Source: Pontiellaceae bacterium (GTDB lineage Bacteria > Verrucomicrobiota > Kiritimatiellia > Kiritimatiellales > Pontiellaceae). Taken from it: a DNA stretch of 36,973 bases. Where the stretch lies: positions 1 to 36,973 of the forward strand of contig JAFGVP010000048.1 of assembly GCA_016937945.1 (NCBI GenBank). Direction: 5' to 3'. This document shows, one piece after another, positions 24,877-33,084 of this stretch. Both the position numbers and the translations under genes were made by a program. The notes under the pieces were generated by a model. That model worked only from the letters and a program-made list of their open reading frames with translations, was not told where the DNA came from and did no database searches. Position 1 is the first letter of the stretch. Every line of letters begins with the position of its first letter.

Positions 24877-26685
24877 TTAGAACGCGATCCCGTTATCGGC
24901 CAGAAGTTTATCAACACGGGCGGTAACGGCGGGGTCTTCGATCAACGGGGGCGCGTGGTGCGGTTTCAGTCGGGCGTCAATGATCAACGGGCCCGTGCAA
25001 CCCCAGTGCTTGAACCGAATCTGTTCCCCGACTCCGTAAATGTCGTGCGACGGATTGGATCGGGTGAAGGTGATCCACAGGAAGTTATCAAACCGTTCGG
25101 CGCAGAAGGCGGGATCATCACACAGCACCACCAGCGGGAAGGTTTCGATTCCCGGTTGCGCTGCCAAAGTGTTCGCGAGGGCTTTGATCTCGCCGCCGGC
25201 GGCATCATGATTCGAGAAAGCGGGGCCGGGAACGGCCAGGATGCCGGGAGCAATCACCGCGCTGTCCATGGGCGGGGGCTTCGTTCCGAGTTTGCGCACC
25301 GGCGGCCCGTTGGCAGCGAACACCACCTTGGATCCGTGATTCAGGGCGGTGCCGGAATAGTCGAGCGTATCGATGCTGGTTTCCGTCTGGAAGTGCAGGT
25401 CGCGCTCCCACTGGATGCGTTCGAGAAGATGGGTGAAGAAGGCCGGGATGTCGTGGATGTCGAGCTCCGGGTGGTCGGCTTCGTTGACGATGAAGAGGTA
25501 TTTGGCCAGCGAGAGCTGTCCCTTGCCTAGGATCGCGTTGGCCATGGTGAGCATTTCCGACGGCCGGATCGTTTTCATGTAGGGGGTGTAGCGTTCCCGT
25601 CCAATAGCGAGGAGGAGCGGGTGGACGCCGGCGGCATCGACGGCATGGACGGCCTTGAGGCCTGGGATCTCGGCGGGGATCGCGGCGCCGGTCATATCAT
25701 GGATGATTTGGCCGAAGGTGGTGTCTTCCTGCGGCGGCCGGCCGACGACCGTGAAGGGCCAGATGGCATCGCGCCGGTGGAAAACCGCCTCGACCTGCAT
25801 GCAGGGGAATAGGTGGTCCAGACTGTAGTAGCCCAGATGATCGCCGAACGGGCCCTCGCGCTTGAGTGTTTCGTTAATGGTGCCGAGAATGCAGAAGTCG
25901 GCCTCGGCAGCCACCGTCCATTCCTTGTAGCGTGTGTAGCGGAACCGCCGGCCGCCGAGTACGCCTGCAAAGGCCGTCTCCGGCATATCCTCCGGCAGGG
26001 GCATGACGGCCGCGAAACTCATAGCCGGCGGGCCGCCGATAAAGATGGCGACGCGGAACGGACGGTCGCGATCCTGATGCAGTTTCTGATGGGCGCCAAT
26101 GCCGCGATGAAGCTGATAGTGCAGGCCCGCTTCACGATCCGTTTCATATTCGTTGCCGGCCAGCTGGATCCGGTACATGCCCAGATTGCTTTTCAACGGT
26201 TTTCCCGGATGATCCGGGTGTTCACTGTAGACCTGCGGCAATGTCACAAAAGGGCCGCCGTCGTCCGGCCAGCTGACGATTTGCGGCAGGTCTGAAATCT
26301 TTGCCCGGCATTCCATGACAGGGGCTTTGCGCGACGCTACTTGTTTCGGCAGTGCGTGCAGTGCTGCGAGTCCGGCGCGAATCGCTTTCAGCGGGTGCTT
26401 TATAAGCCGGGCGGGATCCGCCTTTGCGCCCACCAGGGCGATCACCTGATCGTAGGTGTCGGAAAAGATCAGGCGGGTGCGTTCCGGCGTGCCGAAAAGG
26501 TTTGAAACACAGGGAAAGGCGCAACCTTTGACCCGCTCAAACAGGATCGCCGGTGCACCGGCGCGATAGGCGCGTCGCTGGATTTCCGCCATCTCCAGAT
26601 AGGGATCGACTTCGTCCTTGATGCGCAGTAATTGACCCTGACGCTCCAGTGCCTCGACGCATTCGCGTGTACTTTTATAACCCAT
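24877..26685 (-). CDS. ubiD: UbiD-family decarboxylase for menaquinone synthesis
   Basis: A 602-residue prenyl-FMN-dependent decarboxylase of the long type found with futalosine genes (sometimes MqnL), predicted to decarboxylate the prenylated 6-naphthoate. HRGIGAHQKLHQDRDRPFR with the following FIGG, and the HLGYYSLDHLFP segment, are UbiD signatures. The ATG at 26685 gives a family-like MGYKSTRECVEALE start; the frame extends 18 codons upstream without similarity. The ribosome site is weak. Convergent with ubiX and divergent from menG over 123 bp. Its partner UbiX is encoded next to it, which supports the assignment. Confidence 0.9.
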   Translation of the reverse strand: MGYKSTRECVEALERQGQLLRIKDEVDPYLEMAEIQRRAYRAGAPAILFERVKGCAFPCVSNLFGTPERTRLIFSDTYDQVIALVGAKADPARLIKHPLKAIRAGLAALHALPKQVASRKAPVMECRAKISDLPQIVSWPDDGGPFVTLPQVYSEHPDHPGKPLKSNLGMYRIQLAGNEYETDREAGLHYQLHRGIGAHQKLHQDRDRPFRVAIFIGGPPAMSFAAVMPLPEDMPETAFAGVLGGRRFRYTRYKEWTVAAEADFCILGTINETLKREGPFGDHLGYYSLDHLFPCMQVEAVFHRRDAIWPFTVVGRPPQEDTTFGQIIHDMTGAAIPAEIPGLKAVHAVDAAGVHPLLLAIGRERYTPYMKTIRPSEMLTMANAILGKGQLSLAKYLFIVNEADHPELDIHDIPAFFTHLLERIQWERDLHFQTETSIDTLDYSGTALNHGSKVVFAANGPPVRKLGTKPPPMDSAVIAPGILAVPGPAFSNHDAAGGEIKALANTLAAQPGIETFPLVVLCDDPAFCAERFDNFLWITFTRSNPSHDIYGVGEQIRFKHWGCTGPLIIDARLKPHHAPPLIEDPAVTARVDKLLADNGIAF

Positions 26686-26731
26686 GATGTGCCGCACCCT
26701 ACCGGATCGCCGACTGTCCTTCCACTTCTTA

Positions 26732-26795
26732 CGTAACAAACCGTCTGCGATCCAATCGGTCTTCGATCTTCGTTGCCTTTCCCGCGGTTGTTACG
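26732..26795. repeat. Possible decayed copy of the inverted-repeat element
   Basis: In the ubiD-menG intergenic region, 26768-26794 matches the right arm of the elements at about 20 of 27 positions without gaps, counted by eye. The outer bases (26732-26743 with 26785-26795) still form an 11 bp stem with one bulge. The left arm matches poorly. It may be an old copy, or a promoter-region operator that resembles one. Confidence 0.4.
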
Positions 26796-26808
26796 AATAC
26801 TTCGCCCC

Positions 26809-27528
26809 ATGAATCGCAGTACAACAGACCGGGATACGCTGATTTCCGCGGCGGAAAACCGCGCGATGTTTGATCGTATTGCAAAGCATTACGATGCGGC
26901 CAACCGTGCAATTTCCCTGGGAATGGATCGCGTCTGGCGGCGCCGGACCGTGCAGGTGATGCAGCCCGTCTCCGGAGGCCGGTATCTGGATGTCGGAACC
27001 GGTACCGGGGATCTTGTTTTTGAAATTCTGCGGCAGTCATCTGATGCGGTGGTAGACGGGATTGATCCTTCGGAACAGATGCTGGCGATTGCGCGGATGA
27101 AGGCCGGTCGTCGTGGCGAAGATAAGTCAGTTTCGTTTTTTGTGGCGGATGCGATGGAACTTCCTATGGAGGCCGATACCTATGACGGGATTGTTTCCGG
27201 ATTCTGTTTCCGGAATATCGAACGCCGCCAGAAGGCGCTGGAGGAGATGCGGCGCGTTTTGAAGCCGGGCGGGCGGCTGGTTATTCTGGAGGCAACCTAT
27301 CCGGAGAGCGTTTTGGTTCGGCTGGGTTATCGCTGCTACACACCGTTGGTTCCTTTGGTGGGTCGTCTACTGGGTGGTGGATCGGCCTATAAATATCTGG
27401 TGGATTCGATCGAGGATTTTCCACGGCCGGTGACGGTGACGGATATGTTCAGTGCCGCCGGTTTTTCCCACGTTCAGTGCCGGATGCTGAACATGGGTAC
27501 GGTGTGCATTTTTTCGGGCGGGAAATAG
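26809..27528 (+). CDS. menG: Demethylmenaquinone methyltransferase (UbiE/MenG)
   Basis: A 239-residue class I SAM methyltransferase that adds the C-methyl group to demethylmenaquinone, the last step of menaquinone synthesis. Motif I is LDVGTGTGDL, and GFCFRNIERRQKALEE plus RVLKPGGRLVILE are the UbiE/MenG signatures. The ATG at 26809 is chosen over an in-frame TTG at 26773; no clear ribosome site precedes it, so it may be leaderless. It is divergent from ubiD and 7 bp upstream of mqnA, so menG-mqnA form an operon. Confidence 0.92.
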   Translation: MNRSTTDRDTLISAAENRAMFDRIAKHYDAANRAISLGMDRVWRRRTVQVMQPVSGGRYLDVGTGTGDLVFEILRQSSDAVVDGIDPSEQMLAIARMKAGRRGEDKSVSFFVADAMELPMEADTYDGIVSGFCFRNIERRQKALEEMRRVLKPGGRLVILEATYPESVLVRLGYRCYTPLVPLVGRLLGGGSAYKYLVDSIEDFPRPVTVTDMFSAAGFSHVQCRMLNMGTVCIFSGGK

Positions 27529-27535
27529 TCCTGAC

Positions 27536-28282
27536 ATGAACGGCAACGACGAGTTTATTTTTGCGGCTTCGCGCTACAGCAACTCTGCTCCGCTGGTGGA
27601 TAAGCTGACTGCGGTCGATTCGCGCGTGCGGGTGATTAACGATTTTCCCGCCAATATTATCCGTGATCTCAAGTCGGGCAGGGCGCATGTCGGTCTGATT
27701 CCCGTGGCGCATTTTTTTCAGCATCCGGATCTGGAGATGATCGAGGGGCTTGGTGTTGCGGCGGACGGCGAGGTGCGGAGCGTGCTGCTGAAATGCAACA
27801 AGCGGATGGGGCAGATTAAGACGGTGCTGAGGGATCCGGCTTCCGGAACTTCAAATGCGTTGGCGGCATTGCTGATGAAGCGGTATTTCAAGCAGCAGGT
27901 GGAGTTTTTGGATGTAAGCCGATTTGAGGAGGCGGATGCGGCCGTGGTGATCGGAGATCGTGCGTTGTGTGCCGAGCCGGCACCGGAGGGGGACATTGAT
28001 CTGGCTGCGGCGTGGAAAAAGTGGACGGGGCTGCCGTTTGTCTTTGCGGTCTGGGCGATGCCCCGGAATTATCCGCGAAATAAAGAGGTAACCGGTATTG
28101 CACATCGGGCTTATGAGGCCGGTTTCATGGCGGTCGAATCGATTGCGGAGCGTTACGCGAATGAGCTCGGCGGTTCACAGATCTTCTGGTCTGATTATCT
28201 GGACAGCTGCATTCACTACCGTCTCGACGAAGAGGATCTGGAGGGCATGGAACGGTTCCGGCAATACCTGCTGAAGCCCTGA
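27536..28282 (+). CDS. mqnA: Chorismate dehydratase (futalosine pathway, first step)
   Basis: A 248-residue periplasmic-binding-fold enzyme that dehydrates chorismate to 3-enolpyruvylbenzoate, the entry step of the futalosine menaquinone route. The SNSAPL segment near the start and GLIPVAHF (53-60) fit MqnA. It is 7 bp after menG. Its TGA stop directly abuts the stop codon of the convergent protease gene, so no terminator can lie between them. Confidence 0.9.
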   Translation: MNGNDEFIFAASRYSNSAPLVDKLTAVDSRVRVINDFPANIIRDLKSGRAHVGLIPVAHFFQHPDLEMIEGLGVAADGEVRSVLLKCNKRMGQIKTVLRDPASGTSNALAALLMKRYFKQQVEFLDVSRFEEADAAVVIGDRALCAEPAPEGDIDLAAAWKKWTGLPFVFAVWAMPRNYPRNKEVTGIAHRAYEAGFMAVESIAERYANELGGSQIFWSDYLDSCIHYRLDEEDLEGMERFRQYLLKP

Positions 28283-29404
28283 TTATTTTTTCTCGGCCAC
28301 TTTCTGTCCAACATATTCAAGGATCTGTGCAGCGTACTCGAGTCCATAGGCGCTGCTTTCCAGCTCATCCCTCAGAAATCCGGTCAGTGAACGTTCCTTT
28401 GATTGTTCTTCCACGGAGAGGGACATTCGGTGGGCGACGCCGGAGAGCTTGTGTACGCTGGCGTAAAAATTGTCGAACAGCTGCTGTCGCCGATGGTTTT
28501 CCTTGAACTTGTCAATCATCCGGTTGTGCGTGTTTGCCCATGTGACCAGGCTGATGTCGTGATAGCCATCGGTCGGGACGCGGTCCAGCGGTTTTTCAAG
28601 GCATCCGCCAATGATGGTCGCCATGGTTTCCACCGTGTTCTGGGTGCTGAGATAGGGCTTTCCGTATTTTTCGTTATAGAAACGCCAGTTTACAGGGGCA
28701 AATTTGACATCGGTAAGACGGTAGCAGAATCGGCGGGTCTTTTTTTCGAAGCCGTTTTTTGTGTTTTCATCATCGTCTTCGCTGGGGGCTGAAAACTGTA
28801 CATAGCTGGCAATGCCGATCACTTCGCCGGCAAGGTTCAGAACCGGACTGCCACTGTTGCCGGCCACGAATTCCGCCGTGACTTCAACGAGTTCCGAGGT
28901 TACATTTTTCACGGTGCCGTAAAGCGCGGTGGCGACCCCGCTTCCTTCGCTGTTTCCGAAAACCGCCGCAGGAATTTCCATAGAGATTTCCTTGCTGATT
29001 TCCAGTGCACTATCCCGATCTTCAATCTCTAAACGGGCAATATCCCGCTCCACGGAAAGTTCAATCGACTTCGGCTTGATTTCGTCGCCGGTCACAGTTG
29101 TCAGGCTGACGCTGTCAGCTCCCATGATGACATGCTGGTTGGTGAAGACATAGGTTTTGCCATCGGCTTTGGCGATGAAACCGCTGCCCGACGTTTTTCC
29201 GATGCAGGTTTCGCATTCAATGATCACAAGGTTGTGTGAGACATCGTCGAATGAATAGGTGAACTGCTCCTTGATTTCTTTCTGTTGTTGCTCTTGCGAT
29301 TTCTCTGGTTTCTCTTCCGCAAGGGAGTGAATCGAAAGGAGTAGGACGGAGAGGATAACGATGAGTTTTCTCAGGGCGCGGTCGTTGATAAACTGTTTGG
29401 GCAT
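28283..29404 (-). CDS. Secreted trypsin-like serine protease, paralogue 1
   Basis: A 373-residue protein with a signal peptide (about 1-29), a short Gln/Glu-rich linker and an S1-type protease domain (about 50-200). The catalytic triad is intact: H91 in TNQHVI, D121 in RDIARL and S184 in GNSGSP. A C-terminal region of about 160 residues starting RRFCYRL is shared with the two upstream paralogues and matches no domain I recognise. There is no PDZ domain, unlike HtrA/DegP. The ATG at 29404 has AGGAA at good spacing. Last of three tandem copies; 133 bp separates it from paralogue 2. The target protein is unknown. Confidence 0.88.
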   Translation of the reverse strand: MPKQFINDRALRKLIVILSVLLLSIHSLAEEKPEKSQEQQQKEIKEQFTYSFDDVSHNLVIIECETCIGKTSGSGFIAKADGKTYVFTNQHVIMGADSVSLTTVTGDEIKPKSIELSVERDIARLEIEDRDSALEISKEISMEIPAAVFGNSEGSGVATALYGTVKNVTSELVEVTAEFVAGNSGSPVLNLAGEVIGIASYVQFSAPSEDDDENTKNGFEKKTRRFCYRLTDVKFAPVNWRFYNEKYGKPYLSTQNTVETMATIIGGCLEKPLDRVPTDGYHDISLVTWANTHNRMIDKFKENHRRQQLFDNFYASVHKLSGVAHRMSLSVEEQSKERSLTGFLRDELESSAYGLEYAAQILEYVGQKVAEKK

Positions 29405-29537
29405 GATAGGTTTCCTGTTGCTTATGCACATGTTCGTAAGAGCAGTCGAATTGTGACGGCTCTTCATGCTTTTTACAAGCAGCTGTGCTGCGAAGGTGTG
29501 GCGTTGTCCCCGCAGCAAAAACCTACACGTTGTATTC

Positions 29538-30641
29538 CTAGTAGGAGGGCAGCTTGGTGTTGAAGTAGTCGATGACTTCTCCGGCATATTCAAAGGAATA
29601 CTTGTAGCTTTCGAATTCCTCTCTCAGGAATTCGGTAAGGTCACGGTTTTCGAGTTTCATCTCGATGCTCCGGGCGCGCCGCTCGCAATATTTTGCAAGC
29701 GCTTCCGCACTCTTTCCGACTTCAAGCGTCCGCTGGTTTCCTGAGTTGTTAACCGCGCGGTTATGCTGGCTGGACCAGCGGCGGAGCTCGGAGTCGGCAT
29801 GGTTTTCGGATATCGAATTAAACGGTGCATCAAACAGACCGCCGATCACGTTGAAGACCTCTTCAGCCAACGCAACGGTTTCGAGATAGTCCTTGCCGTA
29901 TTTATCGTTGTATTTGTTCCATCGTACCGGTACCCATTTTACGTTTCCTAGTTTGTAGCAGAACCGCCGGGTCAGGTTTTCAAAGCGGGTGTTTTCCGTC
30001 ATGCGGCTCGGTCGGGAAAAGCGGACATAACTGGCGATGCCGATTACGTTTCTGTTTGTGTCAATTACGGGACTGCCGCTGTTTCCAGAGACAAACTCGG
30101 CGGAAACTTCCACAAGGTCCGCGCCGTAACCGGTGATTTCACCGTAGAGTTCGGTTGCGACGCCGGCGCCTTCACTGTTTCCGAATACCGCTATCGGCAT
30201 ATCCATGGAGATTTCGTTGCAGACGTTTAGGGCATTATCGCGATCGGCAATGGGCAGTCGGGCGATGTCCCGCTTGAGCGCAAGTTCAACACCGGTCGGT
30301 TTGATTTCATCTCCATTCACGGTGAAGAATTCGATTTTGTGGCTGCCCATGATGACGTGCTGGTTGGTGAAGATGTAGGACTTTCCATCCATTTTTGCGA
30401 TAAAGCCGCTGCCGGCCGCCGGGCCATTTGCGGTCTGACATTTGATCAGCACCAGACTGTCGGCGACATCGGTTACCCCGAAGTCGAATTTTTTTCCGAT
30501 TTCCTCATGTGTATTCTGCTTTTCTTCCGCTTCGTCGTCTGCCTTCTCCTCTGCGAATGCAATCGGGGCTGCAATAACCAGGGCTGCAGCAAGCAGGATG
30601 AAGCCGCGGACCTTGATAAAAGAAGAAGAAAATATGTTCAT
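29538..30641 (-). CDS. Secreted trypsin-like serine protease, paralogue 2
   Basis: A 367-residue protein with a clear signal peptide (cleavage likely after AFA30), an acidic linker (31-48) and an S1-type protease domain with H95, D125 and S188. The TNQHVIMG, RDIARL and GNSGSPV segments are nearly identical to the neighbours. The C-terminal RRFCYKL...KWVPVRWNKYN region is conserved in all three. A GAGG site precedes the ATG. It lies 27 bp after paralogue 3. Membrane anchoring other than the signal peptide is not seen, so it is probably periplasmic. Confidence 0.88.
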   Translation of the reverse strand: MNIFSSSFIKVRGFILLAAALVIAAPIAFAEEKADDEAEEKQNTHEEIGKKFDFGVTDVADSLVLIKCQTANGPAAGSGFIAKMDGKSYIFTNQHVIMGSHKIEFFTVNGDEIKPTGVELALKRDIARLPIADRDNALNVCNEISMDMPIAVFGNSEGAGVATELYGEITGYGADLVEVSAEFVSGNSGSPVIDTNRNVIGIASYVRFSRPSRMTENTRFENLTRRFCYKLGNVKWVPVRWNKYNDKYGKDYLETVALAEEVFNVIGGLFDAPFNSISENHADSELRRWSSQHNRAVNNSGNQRTLEVGKSAEALAKYCERRARSIEMKLENRDLTEFLREEFESYKYSFEYAGEVIDYFNTKLPSY

Positions 30642-30668
30642 GACAAGCCTCGTTTTGCCTGTGGACTC

Positions 30669-31877
30669 TTAGTTTGAAAATCGGAAGTATTCAATTTCAG
30701 AAAGGTGTTCGCCGAAATCGTTGATTTCCCTTGTGGCCCATTGTAGGGATTCGACATAGCCTTCGAACTCATCATGCAAAAAGCCGGTCAGATTATTTTT
30801 CGTCAGTTTCATTGCAACATTGCGCGATTTCCGGTCGCAAAAAGCGGCTAAAGCTTCCGCGCTATCGCCGATATCCCCCTGAATCTGCTTGTTGATATTA
30901 TTGAGTTCCTTCCTTGTGGCACTGCCTTTGTCACTGAGGCGCTTGATGCGATCGACCATGTTGTTGTGGTTTTTGGCCCATTTCTGGAGGTCGTAGTCCT
31001 TATGTTCGCTGGGGACATAGCCAAACGGCTCATCTCCCCATCCGTAGACCACATCGAAAATCGAATCTACAAGGGCTTCTGTTTCGCGATATTCTTTCCC
31101 GTATTCTCCGTTGTATCGCGACCAGTTGACCGGCATCCAGTCGACGTTGGTCAGTCGATAACAGAATCGTCGTGCCTTACGCTTCGGTTCCTTCTCCTCA
31201 TCATCGGTTGCTTCGGGCGTGCTGAAGCGGACGTAGCTGGCGATTCCCATCACTTCCTGATTTTCGTTGAGCACGGGACTTCCGCTGTTTCCTGAGACGA
31301 ACTCGGCCGTTACTTCAAGCAGATCGGACGTGACACTTTTAACCTTGCCATACAGCGCGGTCGCAACGCCTCCTCCTTCACTGTTTCCGAAAACCGCCAG
31401 AGGAATGCCCATGGCCGGAGTGCTGCTGATTTCAAAGCCTTCATGGGAGTCATCGGGGCGAAGTTCGAGTCGCGCGATGTCGCGCCGGACGGAGAGCTCT
31501 ATCTTTGAAGGAAGAATCCGGTCTCCGTTGATCGTGAAGATCGATATTTCATCGGCCCCGAGAAGCACATGCTGGTTGGTGAACACATACGTTTTTCCAT
31601 CCATCTTGCCGATAAATCCACTGCCGGCACTGCGGCCGTTCCGGTTGCTTTTGCACTCGATGGTCACGATCTTGTCCGACACTTCATTGAGGGAGTACGG
31701 GAAGCTGTCCTTCACTTCATCCGGGTTTTCCTTCAGGGCTTCTTCCGCTTTATCTTTGGCTTCGCTGAGCGCGGATTCAATATCGACTTTTTCCGCGCCG
31801 AAGGCGGTTCCGGCAAGACCGATTGCTGTCCACAGTGACGTTCTGAAAATAAACTGTCTTAACTCTTTTGATTTCAT
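30669..31877 (-). CDS. Secreted trypsin-like serine protease, paralogue 3
   Basis: A 402-residue protein with a likely signal peptide (about 1-28, ending TAFGAEK), a charged linker (32-57), an S1-type protease domain with H103, D133 and S198, and the shared C-terminal region (RRFCYRL...DWMPVNWSRYN). It is the longest of the three because of extra linker and C-terminal sequence rich in Lys and Asn. The ATG at 31877 gives a signal-peptide start; the frame continues upstream through the previous gene. It follows the secreted protein gene by 22 bp. Confidence 0.87.
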   Translation of the reverse strand: MKSKELRQFIFRTSLWTAIGLAGTAFGAEKVDIESALSEAKDKAEEALKENPDEVKDSFPYSLNEVSDKIVTIECKSNRNGRSAGSGFIGKMDGKTYVFTNQHVLLGADEISIFTINGDRILPSKIELSVRRDIARLELRPDDSHEGFEISSTPAMGIPLAVFGNSEGGGVATALYGKVKSVTSDLLEVTAEFVSGNSGSPVLNENQEVMGIASYVRFSTPEATDDEEKEPKRKARRFCYRLTNVDWMPVNWSRYNGEYGKEYRETEALVDSIFDVVYGWGDEPFGYVPSEHKDYDLQKWAKNHNNMVDRIKRLSDKGSATRKELNNINKQIQGDIGDSAEALAAFCDRKSRNVAMKLTKNNLTGFLHDEFEGYVESLQWATREINDFGEHLSEIEYFRFSN

Positions 31878-31899
31878 GCAACAACCCCGGCTTCCCCGC

Positions 31900-32751
31900 T
31901 TACGCTTCCCCGCTATCTTCCTCGGCAGGCGCTTCTTCTGATTCACTTGTGTCATCCGATGTGGCCGTCGCGGCCTCTTCTGCGTCCGGCGCAAAATATT
32001 CGATATCCCGTTTAACCGTGTGCTCGTAAACCTTAACGGGCTTTTTGCCGCTGATGTCGTATCGGACCAGAATGCGCTGGGTCCAGTTGCCGTGTTCGTC
32101 AATGACCAGATATTCATAGGTATGTCGGAACTGCGCCTTTTCCTGATGATATACCTGTCCCTGCATATCGATCAGGCCGTTTTCTGCCCATTTGTAATAG
32201 AAGGTATACTCCGGCTTTCTTCCCTTTATCCGAGTGTATTTAACGCGACGGTTTTTTTCATCTCGCTGATATTCCCTGGTCAGAATCGGTTCGCGATCTT
32301 TCGTTACCAGCCGGTAGTTGATGAGGTATCCCTCGGGCGAGTAGGTTTCGAGGCCGATCCGTCCGTCACTTTTTTCACGCAGCGCGATCTGGAGGGTATC
32401 CGGGCTGAGTGTGACATCCCACTCACTCTCATAATCGTCTTCTTCATTGCGGTAGCGCAGTTTGGTGTAGCAGCCGTTTTCGTCATAGAAGTATTCCGAT
32501 TTTTCGATCAGCTTGTCCTTTGCATCAAATTCGGTGTAGCAGGTCAGGTTGCCGGTCCGGTCATATTCACTTTTTTCTGTCGTCCACTCGCCGTTTACAT
32601 TTCGGGATACTTTAAGGCTCACGCTCTTGACCGGCCCTTTGAGATCGGTGTCCTGAAGGTCGGGAACCATGATGTCCAGATGGGTCGGTTCGGCCAGAAC
32701 GGTATATGCGGTTATCGCCAGCAGTATGGATAAGGTGGTGTGTCTCTTCAT
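31900..32751 (-). CDS. Secreted protein with YD-like repeats and acidic tail, unknown function
   Basis: A 283-residue protein with a signal peptide (1-20, VLA then EPTH). The middle is a run of short beta-type repeats such as YDENGCYTKLRYR, YSPEGYLINYR and YDRTGNLTCYTEF, resembling the YD/RHS-type or MORN-like spacing of Tyr and Asp, though I cannot assign it to a named family. The last 30 residues are almost all Glu, Asp, Ser, Ala and Thr. GAGG precedes the ATG by seven bases. First gene of a four-gene unit with the three proteases, so it may be a substrate, chaperone or anchor for them; this is inference. Confidence 0.8.
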   Translation of the reverse strand: MKRHTTLSILLAITAYTVLAEPTHLDIMVPDLQDTDLKGPVKSVSLKVSRNVNGEWTTEKSEYDRTGNLTCYTEFDAKDKLIEKSEYFYDENGCYTKLRYRNEEDDYESEWDVTLSPDTLQIALREKSDGRIGLETYSPEGYLINYRLVTKDREPILTREYQRDEKNRRVKYTRIKGRKPEYTFYYKWAENGLIDMQGQVYHQEKAQFRHTYEYLVIDEHGNWTQRILVRYDISGKKPVKVYEHTVKRDIEYFAPDAEEAATATSDDTSESEEAPAEEDSGEA

Positions 32752-33084
32752 TAAAAAACCTCAAAGTCTGCCTCATTTGTACGGATTATTGATCATAACT
32801 CAATGGTATTTTTGGAATACTCTTTCGCTTGATGAATTCCTTCGCCCTGCAGGTGTTCCTTCGATAAAAAGGGAAAGGTTTTGCCATGTTTCAGGATCTG
32901 CTCATTCTTATAGCCAGTGCCGCCGCGATTGAGGGGTGACTCAGATTAAATGATGACGAAACGTTCCGGTTGACGCAGTGGACGATATTGCCGGGATGGT
33001 GGCATCCGGTTAGGCTCCTAGGCATTAATCTGTCGTCTTGAAAACTGAAAGATTTCCTGATCGTTTAATCAGGATGCTGCCAGC
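32752..33084. other. Intergenic region upstream of the protease operon
   Basis: This 333 bp gap holds the promoter of the minus-strand protease operon at its left end and the end of the PP-loop gene at its right end. A 7 bp hairpin (tcctgat/atcagga, 33055-33074) lies 10 bp past the PP-loop stop and may be a weak terminator. I see no gene or RNA in it. Confidence 0.5.
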
